64,000 bases of DNA, taken from NCBI RefSeq assembly GCF_021130785.1, contig NC_060215.1, positions 65,414,501 to 65,478,500 on the forward strand, in the 5' to 3' direction. Every line of letters starts with the position of its first letter. Within the stretch, counting starts at the first letter, position 1. Positions 1 through 12,777 of this stretch are shown here, in pieces. The notes beneath the pieces were generated by a model. That model worked only from the letters and a program-made list of their open reading frames with translations. It made no database searches and was not told where the DNA came from. Source of the stretch: Homalodisca vitripennis (lineage: Eukaryota > Arthropoda > Insecta > Hemiptera > Cicadellidae). A program made the position numbers and the translations under genes.

Positions 1-1107
1 TCCTTGTACTATCCAAAAAGTTCACAATGTATAGTCTCCTTGTTATTCGTCGTTTTCTTAAATAAATACAACGTCAAATGATTAAAGTTGTATGTTTTTT
101 TTATTCCCTGGTATATTTGTAGATAATTAATATGAATATCATTTTTATTTTGGAGGTCTATGCATTTTTATTTCGCAATTGTCACGTGACATTATCAGCT
201 GACTCGATCTTTCGTTGTTAATTCTTTATGCTTTAGTGTAATCGTATTATTGTATCGTATTGTTTGCTGGATTCTTCTTCATTATTTTATTTTGTGGTTG
301 TAAATATTAGTTTTAGTTGTTACGTGCTTAGCTATTGTGTGTAGTAGTTACAATGACTTGACAATTTGCGATCTCACAGGAGTGAAATTGTAAATAGCAC
401 ATTTGTAAATAGAAAAAGTGTAAATAAATTTCAAATAAAATTGTGTAAATTTTTCTTGGTAAATAGTGTTTTTTAACTGTATTGAAACTGTTTATGGATC
501 CTACAATCATCTGTTTACTGGTACATCCATAATGTGAATATTTATTTTAAGTTTCTTGCAATGTAAGAGTCAGTTGCTTTAACACTTATAAAATGTTGCG
601 AAGTACAATTATGCATATTTATACAAAATGTGTCATAAAAAATTTATTTATGAGAGAAATAACACAAAATTTTGTATGGTTGTTCCTTTCTAAATGTATA
701 ATATAATAAAGTAGCTTCCCACAGTAAAATTATTTTTCCTTTTTTAGTTATTTGCAAAAAGAATTTTTTAATATAATCTATTAAAAAAATTTTTTTTTAA
801 TTACTTAAAACTACATCTATATATTTTTTTTGTTGATAGTATATATCTATACGAGTAATTTGGTGCAACTTTTAGGTCATTCTCTAATTTTTATGAAAAC
901 TTATAAATTTTAATCTAAGAGACTGCAAAATTGCCAATTTTAACCTGGCACTTTTGCTTAGTCACAGGGGGATATGAGATGTGAAAAATTTTGCAACATC
1001 TCATATTTGCTCCTGGCCCTGAAAGGGTTAAAAATGTAACTTTTATTATTACTGCAATTAGTAAGCTGAAATGAAGTTATTAAAAATAAACTTTTATTTG
1101 ATTTTAG
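1..1107. other. Intron sequence of PAT1 gene, 5' side
   Basis: No coding exon is recognisable before the acceptor at 1106-1107. Near the right side lies a lone right-hand end of a TTAA-type element: the sequence ending at 1027 reads ...CTGAAAGGG and is followed by TTAA at 1028-1031. Just inside it is an inverted repeat, arms 972-982 and 996-1006 (ATATGAGATGT / ACATCTCATAT). No matching left end was found. Confidence 0.5.
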
Positions 1108-1181
1108 CCACCGATTGGGAAGAGGACCACGCTAAACTAGCGGCAACTGAGCAGATGCAGAAAGGCAATTTCGATGATTCA
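1108..1181 (+). CDS. Patr-1: PAT1/PATL1 homologue, exon (N-terminal acidic region)
   Basis: This exon has a TTTTAG acceptor before 1108 and a GTAAGT donor at 1182. It enters with two bases finishing a codon and then reads T-D-W-E-E-D-H-A-K-L-A. This resembles the stretch after the N-terminal DDX6/Me31B-binding motif in metazoan PAT1 proteins, where a D-W-x-x-x-H-x-x-L-A pattern occurs. PAT1 is a cytoplasmic P-body protein linking deadenylated mRNA, the LSM1-7 ring, DDX6 and the decapping enzyme. The exon ends in phase 0. The start codon and earlier exons must lie left of the window. Assignment rests mainly on the later, better conserved exons being in the same frame and order. Confidence 0.72.
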
Positions 1182-1540
1182 GTAAGTGCTATATATAATC
1201 TAAAATTAACTTAATACTTAACTGTGTGCTAGTTTTTTTATTTTATGTAACCAACAATAATCCTGTACTAAGTAAGGTTTACTACTAACTTAAATGCAAA
1301 AAAGTAATGATATCACTTGTAGATTTATCAAGTACGGTACCTGCCAAAAATTCATAAATTTACATGTGCTATGATGTATCTCTTATAGCCTAATATGACT
1401 TGGTGGTATGCAGGCGCGCACTTAATCTCAAAATAATGTCAGTGGAAATAATTTTAATAACTTCCATGCTTTGTTGTTGTTTTTTTTACCCCCATTTTTC
1501 AACATTGTCCAAACAGTGAAGCCTATCTCTAAAACTGCGT

Positions 1541-1704
1541 GGCACTGTCTGGACAGTTGTGTTACCAAAGTTATAGTGCTCAGTTGTTTCGTCTGTTTCA
1601 TGTGAATTCTTGCAGTAGACCCCTTTTCAAGCTTGTTGTAGATGAAGTATACTTACGTTTTGGCACTTCAGTTTGGTATGCAAGCCAACTGTCCAGACAG
1701 TGTC
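1541..1704. repeat. Short element bounded by 19-bp inverted repeats
   Basis: A 19-bp sequence at 1541-1559 (GGCACTGTCTGGACAGTTG) recurs in inverted orientation at 1686-1704 with one mismatch. Each arm contains its own palindrome, CTGTC-TG-GACAG. The 126 bp between the arms has no recognisable coding content. This may be a small MITE or a fragment of the satellite found 350 bp downstream, which uses related GGACAG / TCGAACAG motifs. I cannot define a target-site duplication. Confidence 0.55.
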
Positions 1705-2039
1705 AGAGAAACAAAAGATTTGTATACCTGTTCATTGCTATAAACTAATGGAGAAAAATTTAACATACGTTCCTAAGTTCTTTGTCCCTTTTGGTATTCT
1801 TTTTTTGAATAGACGTAGTTGCTAGAACTGTTGAAATGTCATAATCAAGATTAGTATGTATGGCATGTGATGAAGAGCCGGTCAGGCTTCCAAAAGATTG
1901 TAAACTGTGAAGGTTACAAGGAAGAAGGAGTAGCTGTAATTAGAGTAAGCAGTTAAAATATGTGTTAAATCATTATTTGTGAGATTTTATTGTTTTTCAT
2001 AAGAGATTATTCAGAAAATATATGTATTCATGTTTTAAC

Positions 2040-2342
2040 TGTGTGTACTAAACATGCCACAACATTGTCCTGTGCACTCTGACATTTAACCCAGTTTGTG
2101 GTACCACTGATCGGACAGTTTCGTTGCGTAGAGACAGAACTGTGTTGACTAAACATGCCACAACGCTGTGCCGTGCACTCTGACATTTAACCCAGTTTGT
2201 GGTACCACTGATCGGACAGTTTCGTTGCGTAGAGACAGAACTGTGTTGACTAAACATGCCACAATGCTGTGCCATGCACTCTTGACATTTAGCCCAGTTT
2301 GTGGTACCACTGTTCGAACAGTATTGTTGTGTATTGACACTG
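2040..2342. repeat. Three-copy tandem repeat, 101-bp period
   Basis: Near-identical units begin at 2040, 2141 and 2242 (TGTGTTGACTAAACATGCC...), exactly 101 bp apart. Copies 1 and 2 are almost identical and copy 3 is more diverged. Each unit carries a CTGATCGGACAG or CTGTTCGAACAG core. The short ORFs here on both strands are only translations of the repeat. Low divergence between copies 1 and 2 indicates a recent duplication. Confidence 0.9.
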
Positions 2343-4095
2343 TGTCGAAATCAAGATTATATGGAGGTATTTCTGGACTGTTTTCTTGCCAAAAACACTG
2401 TCCATTTAGTACCTTAAATTTCTTATGCATAAGAACATGGTTTCATCCAGTATGATTAATAGCCCAATGAACCAAAATAGCAATAAATGAATAAAGATTA
2501 TGAGCTTGAATATACCGCAGTGAATGTCTTAAAATTTCTTATGTAACACACTATTTTCTTGAAATTTTGAATACAGAATAACATTTTAAAAATTAATTCT
2601 TAACAAAAGCTTTATTAGTTTTAGTTAGTATTTTCCAATGGTACCTTGAGAGAAATCTCTGGCATTTTTCAGATCACCTTTTTTTATCATGCTCCAGCAC
2701 TAAAAGGGTCAAAACATGAGAAACTTGTGTTGAGAGTACCTTTTATTGTTGGTGGACTACCCGTTTCTTATCATGAACAGTAACCAGACACAGCACTTGA
2801 AGTCCAATGAGTTTGCTAAAGACGTCTTGAGGCACAGTTTCACTTAATGACAAATTTCAGAGTTTTCATATAGCATCAAAAGTGCATACCGATCCATGTT
2901 ACTGTTGATTTGACATTAGCCCTTTGGACCTGGGGCAAAAAACGGGGGTTTGATTTATATTAGTAGAATGACTACTCAATAAAGGGAGGTTTTAAGACAA
3001 ACTTACGTAAAGGAGAGCTGCGGAAAACTACTAGCATAAGGTGGGCTATAGAGAGTGGTTGCAATGACCAGACTGGAGCTGAGCTGGTTTGAGAATTGAA
3101 GAACAACTGGCTATAGGACGGTATCAGAGATAGCAGTTTATTTTTTTAATGTTTTTCGAGAGGTAGTTTTCAATGATCTGTATGCCCCACTCTCTCTCAC
3201 TCCAAAAATAGATGAAGTACACCGCTCAGTAAGGTTTAATACTACACTAATAAATGGAAAAGAACACCTGTAATTCTTAAAACTAAATAATTACAAAGAG
3301 ACAGAATATTTCAAAATTAGTATTCCTAACATATATTTCTTAACTCTGAGGTTTTATTACTGATCTTATTATGATACTAATATTCAATTAACAATAGGCT
3401 CACTTACTTTCATTGGCACTTAAGAATGGCGCAAAATATAACATTTTTAAAAACTTTAGTAAGCTGTAGCGTAGTAAAATAACTGTAAAAAATATTAAGT
3501 TATGAGATGTTAATTTATATTAGAAATTGCAAGGTAGTATAGGATATTCCTTGAGAAATTATAAAGTTGTCATATTGGAAAATGGCAGCCAAATTTTGAA
3601 ATCCTAAATTGAACATCAAATAGTCACTGAAAATAAGGTGAAATTCTCTATTTAAACTTTCCCTAAAGTTTAGTTGGTTATAAGATACCAAATAAAATAA
3701 AAGGCTACACTCCCCTTTCTTCAATATGACATGGCTGAGATGGTGGCCAGTATCCCTCCAGTATCCCTCCTCATGATGGCTGCATTATGGGATCTTGGGA
3801 GAAGGTGGTCCCAGTTCTCCTCCCCATCCATCCTGAATATTCTCTCACCTTGGAAGCCGTGCAGAAGACTCTTATATGTTTGAGTGCAGTAGAGGGATCC
3901 TCAACTTCTCATCCTAGTTGCTCTAAGTGGTACCTGGACAGAAAAGTTCTTTGGATAAAGGACTATTTTTGCCAGTAACGAGTGTATTTATTTTTCATAT
4001 AAAGTTCATATCTTTTTATAGGTGCTTTTCAGGAATTCTCTAAATAAACGTAAATAAGTGTTTTGTGCTATATAAAATGCTGTTTATATTTCCAG
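2343..4095. other. Intron 1 remainder with one dispersed repeat copy
   Basis: I see no gene here. Around 2705-2713 and 2924-2945 are degenerate TTAA-element ends (CTAAAAGGGTCAA; TTAGCCCTTTGG). Positions about 3714-3930 hold a GC-richer block (CATCCTGAATAT, CTGGAAGC-GTGCAG) that recurs diverged at about 41335-41525, so it is a dispersed repeat and the 63-aa ORF in it is not supported as a gene. Confidence 0.45.
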
Positions 4096-4140
4096 AATTC
4101 AATTGGCCAAAGAATGGCGTCTTACATTTTAGATGATGAG
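4096..4140 (+). CDS. Patr-1: PAT1/PATL1 homologue, 15-codon exon
   Basis: This small exon lies between TTCCAG and GTAAGA, both phase 0, and reads N-S-I-G-Q-R-M-A-S-Y-I-L-D-D-E. It corresponds in position to the short helical segment of vertebrate PATL1 (L-A-E-R-L-S-K-M-V-I-E-N-E-type) that follows the acidic region. It is too short to be identified alone. Support comes from splice borders, phase compatibility with the exon before and the exon after, and the expected order. The flanking introns are 2.9 kb and 8.4 kb and are filled with transposon debris. Confidence 0.68.
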
Positions 4141-4934
4141 GTAAGATTTTGTAGCATTTCTACTAATGTTGATGTAGGAAATATTAATCATATCAAAATA
4201 TAACATGTGGTATATTTGTAACCAGAGTGTCAGATAAAAGGATGTCTGTAAAATAATTATATATTGGGCGAACTTAATAAGAAGTAGAATCTTGTACCTA
4301 GACTTAGTAATAGCTGTTTGTGAGGTGAACAAACAAGAACTAGTCTAAGTAAGTAGTTGTAACTTATCCAGTCCAGAACAAAAGTAGAATTTACTGGGGT
4401 TGTTACTACTAATAGAGTAGAATCTAAATGGAAGTTACATCTTAAGGTCGAGATATAATTAAATTTTTTTATCAATAAAATCTACTGATAGCACAAAGCA
4501 GAACTAAAATAAATTGTAAGTTTTATCACTACAAATCATTATTTATTATTCCCTTTGCTGAAGAACAAAATTTCTTTTCGTTATACTATACTGTATTCTA
4601 TGGTTTTTATATCTCCTTTTACTTTATATCTGCTTTTACAGTACAAACAGCCTTTTGGGAGGCTGAAAATTAAAATATGCCTACCATAGATAGAGAACTA
4701 GTTTTCTGAGCGTTAGCAGATTTAAAATTAAAAGAAAATATCAGTTTGTATTAAATTAATATTGTTAACATAAAGTAAACATGTTTTATTTATAGACTAA
4801 AGCAACTATTCCAATGCTCAAGGCGTACCATTTAGCTAATAATTCATTATTCTTGTCGATCATAAAAATGATAAGAGTATCATAAGAACATTTTTTCATG
4901 CTTTAATTGTTACAATTTAAAATTCATTATACTA

Positions 4935-6060
4935 CAAGGGCTATCCAGAAAGTAGATAATGTTTTGATATGAACAAAAAACAAAGGACAAGAAAAACATT
5001 GTATTATAAGCTGTAGAAAATGACACTAAAATACTATTTTTCAACATAGTCACCATATGCACTTATCATAGCAGTGAACTAGTTTTGAAATTCCATCATT
5101 ATAAAATTCTGCTGCCTGAGACTTCAACCAGGCACCCCCACCCCCCCTGCAGTTTCACATTGTCATCAAAGCACTGTCGGAAACAGGTGGTAGTCGCTGG
5201 GTAGGTCCGGACTGTAAGGCGAATGTGGAAACATCTCCCACTTCAAAGCACCCAGGACTTGGCCGGTTGCTTGAGTCCGATTTGCTGTGTGTGGTCAGGC
5301 GTTGTCACGCAAAAAACCAATTTTCAAACTTAACTTTCCTTTGCGCTTGTTTGTTTGTATTCCTCTTCTTAACTTTTGCAAGGTTTCATAATATCTCATA
5401 GAATTTATTGTTGTGCCACATTCGAAGAAATCAACAAGAATTCCTTTCATGTCCCAAATAACAGTTGCCATAATCTTCTGTGCCGACAATGTTTGCACGC
5501 ATTTCCTTGGTTTTTTGGAGGTTTGTGTGCCCACTCCATAGACTGTAATTTGGTTTTGCAATTCACGTGTTTTACCCAAGTATCATCTCCTGTAATGATT
5601 TGATCAAGCCCTGCGTTACAATATTTTTCATAAGTTTGTAATGTCAATGAAGCAACAATATGCTGATTTTTCTGGGTTTTTGTTAAGTTTGTAGTTGTAT
5701 TTTTAATTTTCTTTATCCATCTTGCACAAAATGTATAGTAACCTAACTTGAACAATTTCATCTTAACGTTTGTTATAACTCCTTGAAATTTGAGGAAAAC
5801 TAAGTCAGACTAAGTGAATCGGCGGTCTTCTTTAATCTTCTCATCAACTTTATAGACAATTTCATCGGTCACAATGCTTGGCCGTCCACTTCATTCGGCA
5901 TCATGCACATGTCTTCGGCCATTTTTAACCTAATGCACCACTAACGCATTCCACCTTCAGTAATCACATCATTCCCATAAACTTGACAGCGTTGGCGAAA
6001 AAATTTGTTTATTGTGTTTAGCCAAAAAAAGCTGTATTACCAACTTCACTTCACCACTTG
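4935..6060 (-). mobile_element. Decayed mariner element (minus strand)
   Basis: The 3' end starts at 4935 after a TA (4933-4934) with a terminal CAAGGGCTATCCAGAAAG, closely matching the TIR of the mariner at 46739. Read leftward, the minus strand gives a broken mariner transposase: a V-Y-G-N-D-V-I motif near 5990, C-A-R-W near 5725, the first catalytic block G-D-D-T-W-V near 5590, an I-M-A-T-V-I-W-D block, L-R-D-N-A (second block) near 5300, and S-P-Y-S-P-D-L-P-S-D-Y-H-L-F near 5200. At least two frameshifts and several stops break it. The 5' TIR could not be found by eye, so the right boundary is approximate. It lies in intron 2 of the PAT1 gene. Confidence 0.82.
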
Positions 6061-6302
6061 TGGGTTTTTAGCAACTACTCTTTATTCACTTCACTTTTAA
6101 GTTGTATTTACACCCCCTTCCCTCCACCACGGGTTCTGTTCATAGAAATGTAAGCTAAAACTACGGAGTATTTACTACTACTTTTTATTCACTTCGCCCA
6201 ATACATGTGGTAGTGGTATATATATATATGACATTGAGGGTGAAATTGCATCTAAAATAATTAAATGTTGTAAAATTAATTTATCAAATGTATTGTATAT
6301 AT

Positions 6303-6343
6303 GTGTGGGTTTGTGTGTGTGTGTGCGCGCGCCTGTGTATATG
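6303..6343. repeat. GT/GC dinucleotide microsatellite
   Basis: A run of alternating GT passing into GCGCGC and back to TGTGTATATG is visible. It is simple sequence with no associated gene. Confidence 0.85.
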
Positions 6344-8651
6344 TAAATATTAATGCACAGTTAATGTAAGCTTTAGTATTTTAAGTTCTTGCTGACAAGT
6401 TAATACTTAGAAGGCCTCAATATTGTACTTTTTTGGTTAATAAATTATTTAATTGTATGTATATGTAAACAAAATAAAATGTTTTAAATCTCAGCAATAA
6501 ATAATTGATGAATAAAATCTGTGAAATTCTGTTGTGTTTTATTTTTTTCGTTGTTATAGTGCGAATGGTGTTGTAGTATCGAGCTATTGAACTTTAGGAG
6601 ACCAAAGAGTTGAATAATGTAAACAGTTAAATCATGTACTTAGAGATTGATGATGGTTTCAATTCTTGCTTGAATGTAAAGTGGCTTGCATTGGTCTAAA
6701 GGCGCAACCTTTGTAATGGTTGTGATTGCTATTTTTTGAAGTATTAAAATGTTCTGTATCCTGCCGCAATTACCCCATACAATTCAGCTGTATCTAAAAT
6801 ATATTAAAAATAAGCAAAGTATGCAGATTGTGTGTAATTTTTCGGTACACAGTCCATGAGTTGATTCAGCAGAAAGATTGTTCTGGATAGTAGAAAACAT
6901 TCTGTAGAAAACAAGATACGTGTAATATACATTTACTTCTCCAGCAGTACATTTCTCATATTTTGTGATCTCAATTTGTCTTAAAATATTAAAGTACACT
7001 AATCTTTCTAAGCTAAATGTAAATTTTTTTATTCCTTTTATGATAATTGTAAAAAAATTCTATGCATTCATAATTTTACCTTTTATTTAAGTTTACAGAT
7101 AGTTTGTTTTTAATTAATTAACAATATTTTTTTAAACTTTTGAATAAATGCTTGCATTTTACAAAAACCTGTTTGCCACCAAGTAGTATTTACCACTATT
7201 GGAGGGTTAAAAAGTCTAGAATTTTTTAAAATTATGCAATAGCACGCATATGCCTATTGGTCAAAACATGATGACACATGCATTATCAAATTGCTCACAA
7301 TCAAGATAGTGTTTTCATTAGCAAATGACTCACAATCAAGATAGTGTTTTAGTTTATGAAGAGAATTCATGCCTCTGCGGCCAGACAATGACTAATCCAG
7401 TTCTATGTCACAGGGAGATACAGTTGACTGAGGATTATCAAGTCACCTAACCCTCTTTTACTTAATAAAACTCCTGTATATAATATTGTAAAACTTCTGC
7501 AAATTTTCCACGGGCACATGTGCTTGTCTGTTATACTTGATCGACCGAACTATAAAAAACACTCAACCTTCACCCCTACTCTTAAAATTGCAAGAAAACT
7601 TTCCCTGGATCAAACAGTAATAATAATAGTGTAGCTAGCTATTACAAGCTCAAAACGAAGCCTAAATAAAACACAATTTGTGCAGAATTATGTAACAGTC
7701 ACTACAGGGCTATGCAAGTTGTAACACCAACTAATAATGTTTAGAGTTAATTTAAAGCGTGGAAAACTATTATAGTAATTGTAGAGCCAATATACACTCT
7801 ATGCAAAACCGTGCAAATCAATACATGCACAGACAAGCTCCAGCAAAGAAATACATTTCTTTAGACATAAATTAATTTAAACAAATAATTAGATCTCCAC
7901 AAGTCTAAATAGTAAAAATAATTGAGTTGGGACATACTTCAGTGGTCAGCTGCCGCTCTCCTCCTCTTCCTGCCACAAGCATGACATGGCTCAACCTGCA
8001 TGGTGGAGGCTTTCTACTCGTGCCTGCCTGATTCTTTCTGTTATGGGTACTTGTTTCATCCCCCTTTTAAATTTGACCCATTACAAATTAGTAAAAGACA
8101 TGTATGAGACTATAATTCTAATTTGTATTTTTTTTTAGTTCTAATTGTAAGTTTTTTTATTTTAATAAGTTAAAAGGTATTATAAATGAATTAATAGTAA
8201 AAATAATGTTAAAAGAAGAGCTTGGTAAATGTAGAATTAATATAACAAAACAAAACCAGAATACTATCCTATCCAAGGACACTAAACTATCTGCTGACTA
8301 GCTCAAAAACTCTTTAACATCATATAATAGGCTATCGACTAGCAGAACCAACAACTTTTTTTTAAACAAAATTTGGCTGTCTCACTTCAGATGGTAGGTA
8401 TTAAACAAATAAAGTACTTTTATTTTATACCTTGACATAGTCATAATTCCAACCTGACAAGGGATATCAACTGTTATTCCTATTTCTAGTATTTGAATAG
8501 TACACGTGTCATCCAGTACTATTATTGTAAATATTTTGAAAAGTAAATAAGAGAATTTCTAGTATATGCAAATTTAACTCCCTTAAATATGATTTTCTAT
8601 AAAAAGCCATGTACAATATGCTTATCTGCCAGCTTTACTTATAGCTCTTGA
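6344..8651. other. Intron 2, no gene seen
   Basis: AT-rich sequence without recognisable coding content. At 7170-7211 is a lone TTAA-element end (GCCACCAAG...ACCACTATTGGAGGGTTAA). A related piece occurs at about 50368-50400 (GCCACCAAGAAGTG..TTACCACTTCC). The ORF of 71 aa around 6784-6999 has no recognisable features. Confidence 0.4.
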
Positions 8652-9059
8652 TTATCTTTTTTGTATTATTAGTATATAATTAAACAACAAAACCTTTCCA
8701 CAATTAATATATATTTGCAAACCTGGATTGTCAATTCCAAAGTCTAATTTTTTCTTCATCTCTGGATCACTTGAAGTAAATTGACTCCAATCATCGCTCG
8801 TACACCAAACCTCATTTTCTGCATTATTGTTTCCCTCAGTTATATCATAATTGTCATCACTTGATTCACTGTCACTACTATGAAGAGGATTTACATTTTC
8901 ATCACTAAATTCACTGTCACTATCACTATCACTGTGAGACAAAATATCTTCAATGCTGTCATCCAATAAACGAAAACACAAGGCCATTTTAGCAGCTGGC
9001 TCAACTGAAGCAGCAGGCCTTGTTGAGAAAGAACTAAATAATATATCACGTGACACCAA
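8652..9059 (-). pseudogene. piggyBac-like transposase, N-terminal fragment
   Basis: A 135-aa minus-strand ORF. From its internal methionine (M-A-L-C-F-R-L-L) it reads as a typical acidic N-terminus of a piggyBac-family transposase: I-E-D-I-L-S-H followed by an SDSDSD/SSDS-rich stretch, then W-S-Q-F-T-S-S-D-P-E and F-G-I-D-N-P-G-L. The catalytic DDE core and the C-terminal cysteine-rich domain are missing because sequence downstream on the minus strand (below 8652) has no such homology. The upstream flank near 9255 has GGAAAGGGTAAA, a decayed TTAA-type end. Orientation is opposite to the host gene. I call it a dead fragment. Confidence 0.6.
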
Positions 9060-9239
9060 TCATGAATTTATACAGCTGTAAATACGAACGGTTTTAAAGA
9101 AACAAACTACACGTGCACTCAAGTGGTATAATAATAAACTACATTGGAATCTAGGTTGATGGAGTACGTATTTTTCACTGTCAGACACGGCCCAACATCA
9201 GATCGGAACGACAATTTGGCAATGTCATATCTCATCCGA

Positions 9240-12200
9240 CAAAGGATTGGAAAGGGTAAAGAGCTTACTTTTTAGGAGGTCCCTATTTTTCTAAAGATCA
9301 CTATTTTTTAGCTTGGTCCCTAAAAGTATATATTTTTCTAATTTGATTCCTAAAAGTTTATATTTTTAAAGATTTCAAGTGATGTGGTAATTGTTAAGAC
9401 GTAATAATTGAAACAAATTTTAAATGCTAAAAAATATAAAATTACTTCTTAATTTGTTCTTATATCTTAATGAATATTTTTGAAATGTTTGTGTTTTAGT
9501 TTCTTCCAATGGAGGGTTTTAGCAATTTCAAACTGTTTCTTATATTAATGACAGTACACTCACATCAAAAAGTTTAAATGCTCGAGTTTGAAAGTTAACC
9601 ATGAACTAACTAGTACAGCTACAATAACGGCAATTATATTAAAATTTAGTTTGTTTAATTCTGCATTTAGATGCAGAATTGCATTTAGGTGAAATTATAT
9701 TGCATTTTAACATATAAAGAAAACTATTTGCAAACAAATTTTACTTCCAGTTTTTGTGATTAAATGCAATTTTGCGTTTAAAGTGGCAAGGGTTTAAGCT
9801 ACTAACTCTCATACCCTACAGTGGTTGACTTAAGAATGTGAGATCTTGTTTCAATATAAATAGTAAGAGTTTTTATACCAGATTTGTCTAAGAAGCATTT
9901 TTTAAGATCAATGATTTTTCATAAATATACAATGTTTTGTGTGCATTTTTATTTTTTGTAACTGAAAATGTATGAGATTCAATCAAATTTATCAACTTAG
10001 CTTTACCTAATTTTATACTCTTAAAGATTGATATGTTTAATTAAATACTTAGATTATATTCAAGTACTGTGAATTTTGTTTAATAAAGATTGACGAACCA
10101 GTCCCTCCACCGTGCGTGACGTCATCCCCGATAGAGACCGCGGGTATATGGCCAGTGTGGACCAATGGCAAAGAGGTCAGTAAGTAAGGAAATTAATTAA
10201 GGCTTCAGACCATTTGTTATTTTATTCTCGCACAGTGTGATCACAAGTTTCATCCCCTTTGCCAACTTATGAACTGTTGCAGATAGAAAAATCAAACTTG
10301 GACAACTTTTTGGCATTTTAATCCTCCCTTGGCACGAATCATCATATCGATGAATTGGTTAATTGATCACATTTTGATAGTTCGTCTGTGTTGTAAACAT
10401 CTGGTAGTAGCAGCATCCATACTTCGCGGAATGCGTTATATTCGGTATGGGTAGAAAATGTGTATTCTTCTCTTTATTTAGCAAATGAATTATACAAAAT
10501 AACATTTGTGGAACAAAATGGAACTGTAAAAAATACTACAGCTGACTGCTTGCCATGTTTTTGGATACTTTTCTTTTCTTTTTTTTGTGCTGTTTTTTTT
10601 TCTTTTCTTTTCGTCGTGTTGCTGTTTGTATTTGTTATTGTAATACATATCATATTTCTTTACAGTGAAGTTAGATTGACAGTGTTAGAAGAGGATGTTA
10701 TGTGTAGTGATGTAGAAGAAAGTGACATTGAAGCTGAAGAAGTGCTCACCAGGCAATATTTTAGATGACTTCAGAAAGTGAAAATGATTACATTCCTGAT
10801 ATTGGTGAAGCTGACGCTTCTAACAGTGAAAATAATTGGAGTTCCCATTTGAATGACAATGTCCCTTAAACTCCAAGAATACCTGAAATAAATATGCAAA
10901 TTCCATGTATCAAAGTAAATTCACCTGAACTCGAGATAGATGTAGGCCTAAAGTTCAAAGTAACGAACCCCCAGTTCCAGAGATAGGCTACTAAGAAATA
11001 GTGCATCAATTCAGATTGTTTACATAACTTTTACTATAGTGTACGTACTATGGATATTGGTGTTATGTATGATCCACATAAATGACATTAGGCACGTGAA
11101 AGTTCGAGATACGGAAAAATTGACAGTTTAAAACAAAACATACAATAGAATTCGAAAAAACTAAAGTACTTATGAAAATGTCCTACTATTATCCAAGGGG
11201 ATTAAGAGCAACTTCAGAAATAATCAAGAATGAAAATAATTTAAATAAAGAAAATACAGAAACCACATTGATCATAGCTGGTTGGTGGTTGGTTAAGCTT
11301 CAGCCAATCACAAGATAGCTTCGTTTCTTCAACTCGTCTATATAGACAACACCTAACTATAGGCAGTTTCGTTATAATTTCTGTTGAATGAAGATGGTTC
11401 TTCAGTGAAGGTAGAATATTCACAGTGAAACCGAAATATTTTAAGAATTGAATTGTATAAATAATGTATCAATGATTTGTGAATGGGAAGACACCTGTTA
11501 TGTTAATCATGACACCTGCTGCGCAAGCATGAGAATTAACATTAAAATATTTAGTCCAATTCTAAATAATAATTTTAATGTGCAGACAAAACTTATGTAT
11601 TGTAGTAAATACTTTCTTTAACAAATTTAATTTTGAACAAACTTTACATAAATCTGCAAATCCCTTAAAATTAATTTAAAAGGAAGAATGGTAAAGTGAA
11701 CCACTGGAGAGTTAATATTTGGCCGTTGGCTCCTATTTTTGGGTTGTTGGGAGTAGCCAACTCAAAATTTCAAATTTTAACACCCCCCCCCCCTTTGTGA
11801 TACACTTTTTAGAAATGGAATCTAAAAAATATTTTGGTCTAAACCTTATATTTTGTTTTGTTTTTGTGATATTTCAGTATACAATATGAAATAGGATATA
11901 ATTTAAAGGATTAAGTCCTCAAATCCCCTTGAGTTATGTTTACAAAACTGTTGTGATTGCTGGTGTTAAATTAGGTTGTGGAAGGGTTGAGAGAATTGAG
12001 ACAGCCATAGATAATCCTAATTAATCTTTTACCTGCATATCTGATCTGATTAGAAATTAAGAATCGAGAATTTTATTGCCTTTGATAATTTTACTTTGAA
12101 TAGGCAGAGTCAGCATAGTTTTCTAAATCACACAAATTTAATTGATTTTAAACATAAAAATAAAAACAAAAAAATCAGTAATTATTACAGAGGGAGAATT

Positions 12201-12571
12201 ATTATAAATAATGATTACAGAATAGTGTACTTAAGTCAATCGCTTTGATAATTTATAAATATACAGTTTAAAATATACATGAAAATAAAAAAATGCAATT
12301 TTTATTATTAGTATTATTTTTCATTAGCTTACAGCAAGTTAAACTATCAGACTTGATGGCTAACCAGAACTACTGGCTTAGTTTTGTTGGTCTAGTAGGT
12401 AAGTTTTGATAATAGATCAAATTTGATAATTTAATTGCTGTATTGCCGTTAAATGTGGGACTGATTTCTACTCATTTCCTACTTCATACTCATTTCTCAC
12501 AACATTATATTCTAATTTTCCACGTCTGCCTCTATCAATCAAAAATCAAAAACGTATTAAATTTGTTTTAG
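9240..12571. other. Intron 2 remainder; possible acidic transposase fragment at 10680-10990
   Basis: Mostly AT-rich non-coding sequence. On the + strand around 10680-10870 an acidic stretch (E-E-D-V-M-C-S-D-V-E-E-S-D-I-E-A-E-E, then in another frame S-E-S-E-N-D-Y-I-P-D-I-G-E-A-D-A-S) resembles the N-terminus of a piggyBac-like transposase, but it is frame-broken and short. The hydrophobic ORF upstream of it (10460 onward) is T-rich translation. Nothing else is supported. Confidence 0.3.
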
Positions 12572-12706
12572 GTGGAAGGACGTGGTGATAGGAACGTGAT
12601 TTCACCAATACCCAGCAAACCATGGTTGGATGCAAATTTATCGAAGAACAGCCAAGAATCACCTGACCACGTGAACTCAACCTCTCTGCCTCCTAAACCT
12701 GCTCAT
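12572..12706 (+). CDS. Patr-1: PAT1/PATL1 homologue, 45-codon exon
   Basis: This exon follows TTGTTTTAG and precedes GTTAGT. It is 135 nt, phase 0 at both ends. It reads V-E-G-R-G-D-R-N-V-I-S-P-I-P-S-K-P-W-L-D and continues as a low-complexity, Ser/Pro-rich segment ending P-P-K-P-A-H. This is the fast-evolving, disordered proline-rich region that in PAT1 proteins lies between the N-terminal motif and the central domain. I cannot match it residue by residue to vertebrate PATL1. It is accepted because the borders and frame fit and because its composition contrasts sharply with the surrounding AT-rich intron. Confidence 0.7.
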
Positions 12707-12777
12707 GTTAGTATAATTTTAATCTGTTAGTAAATAAAAAAATTCCCTATAACTGATTATATATTTAGTTACGTAAA

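Noticed and set aside
6044..6240. Right terminus of the decayed mariner at 4935
   Set aside because: No sequence resembling the complement of CAAGGGCTATCC was found; the boundary is left approximate.
10460..10768. 102-aa ORF with a hydrophobic segment
   Set aside because: The hydrophobic run comes from T-rich sequence; only its acidic end resembles anything (piggyBac N-terminus).
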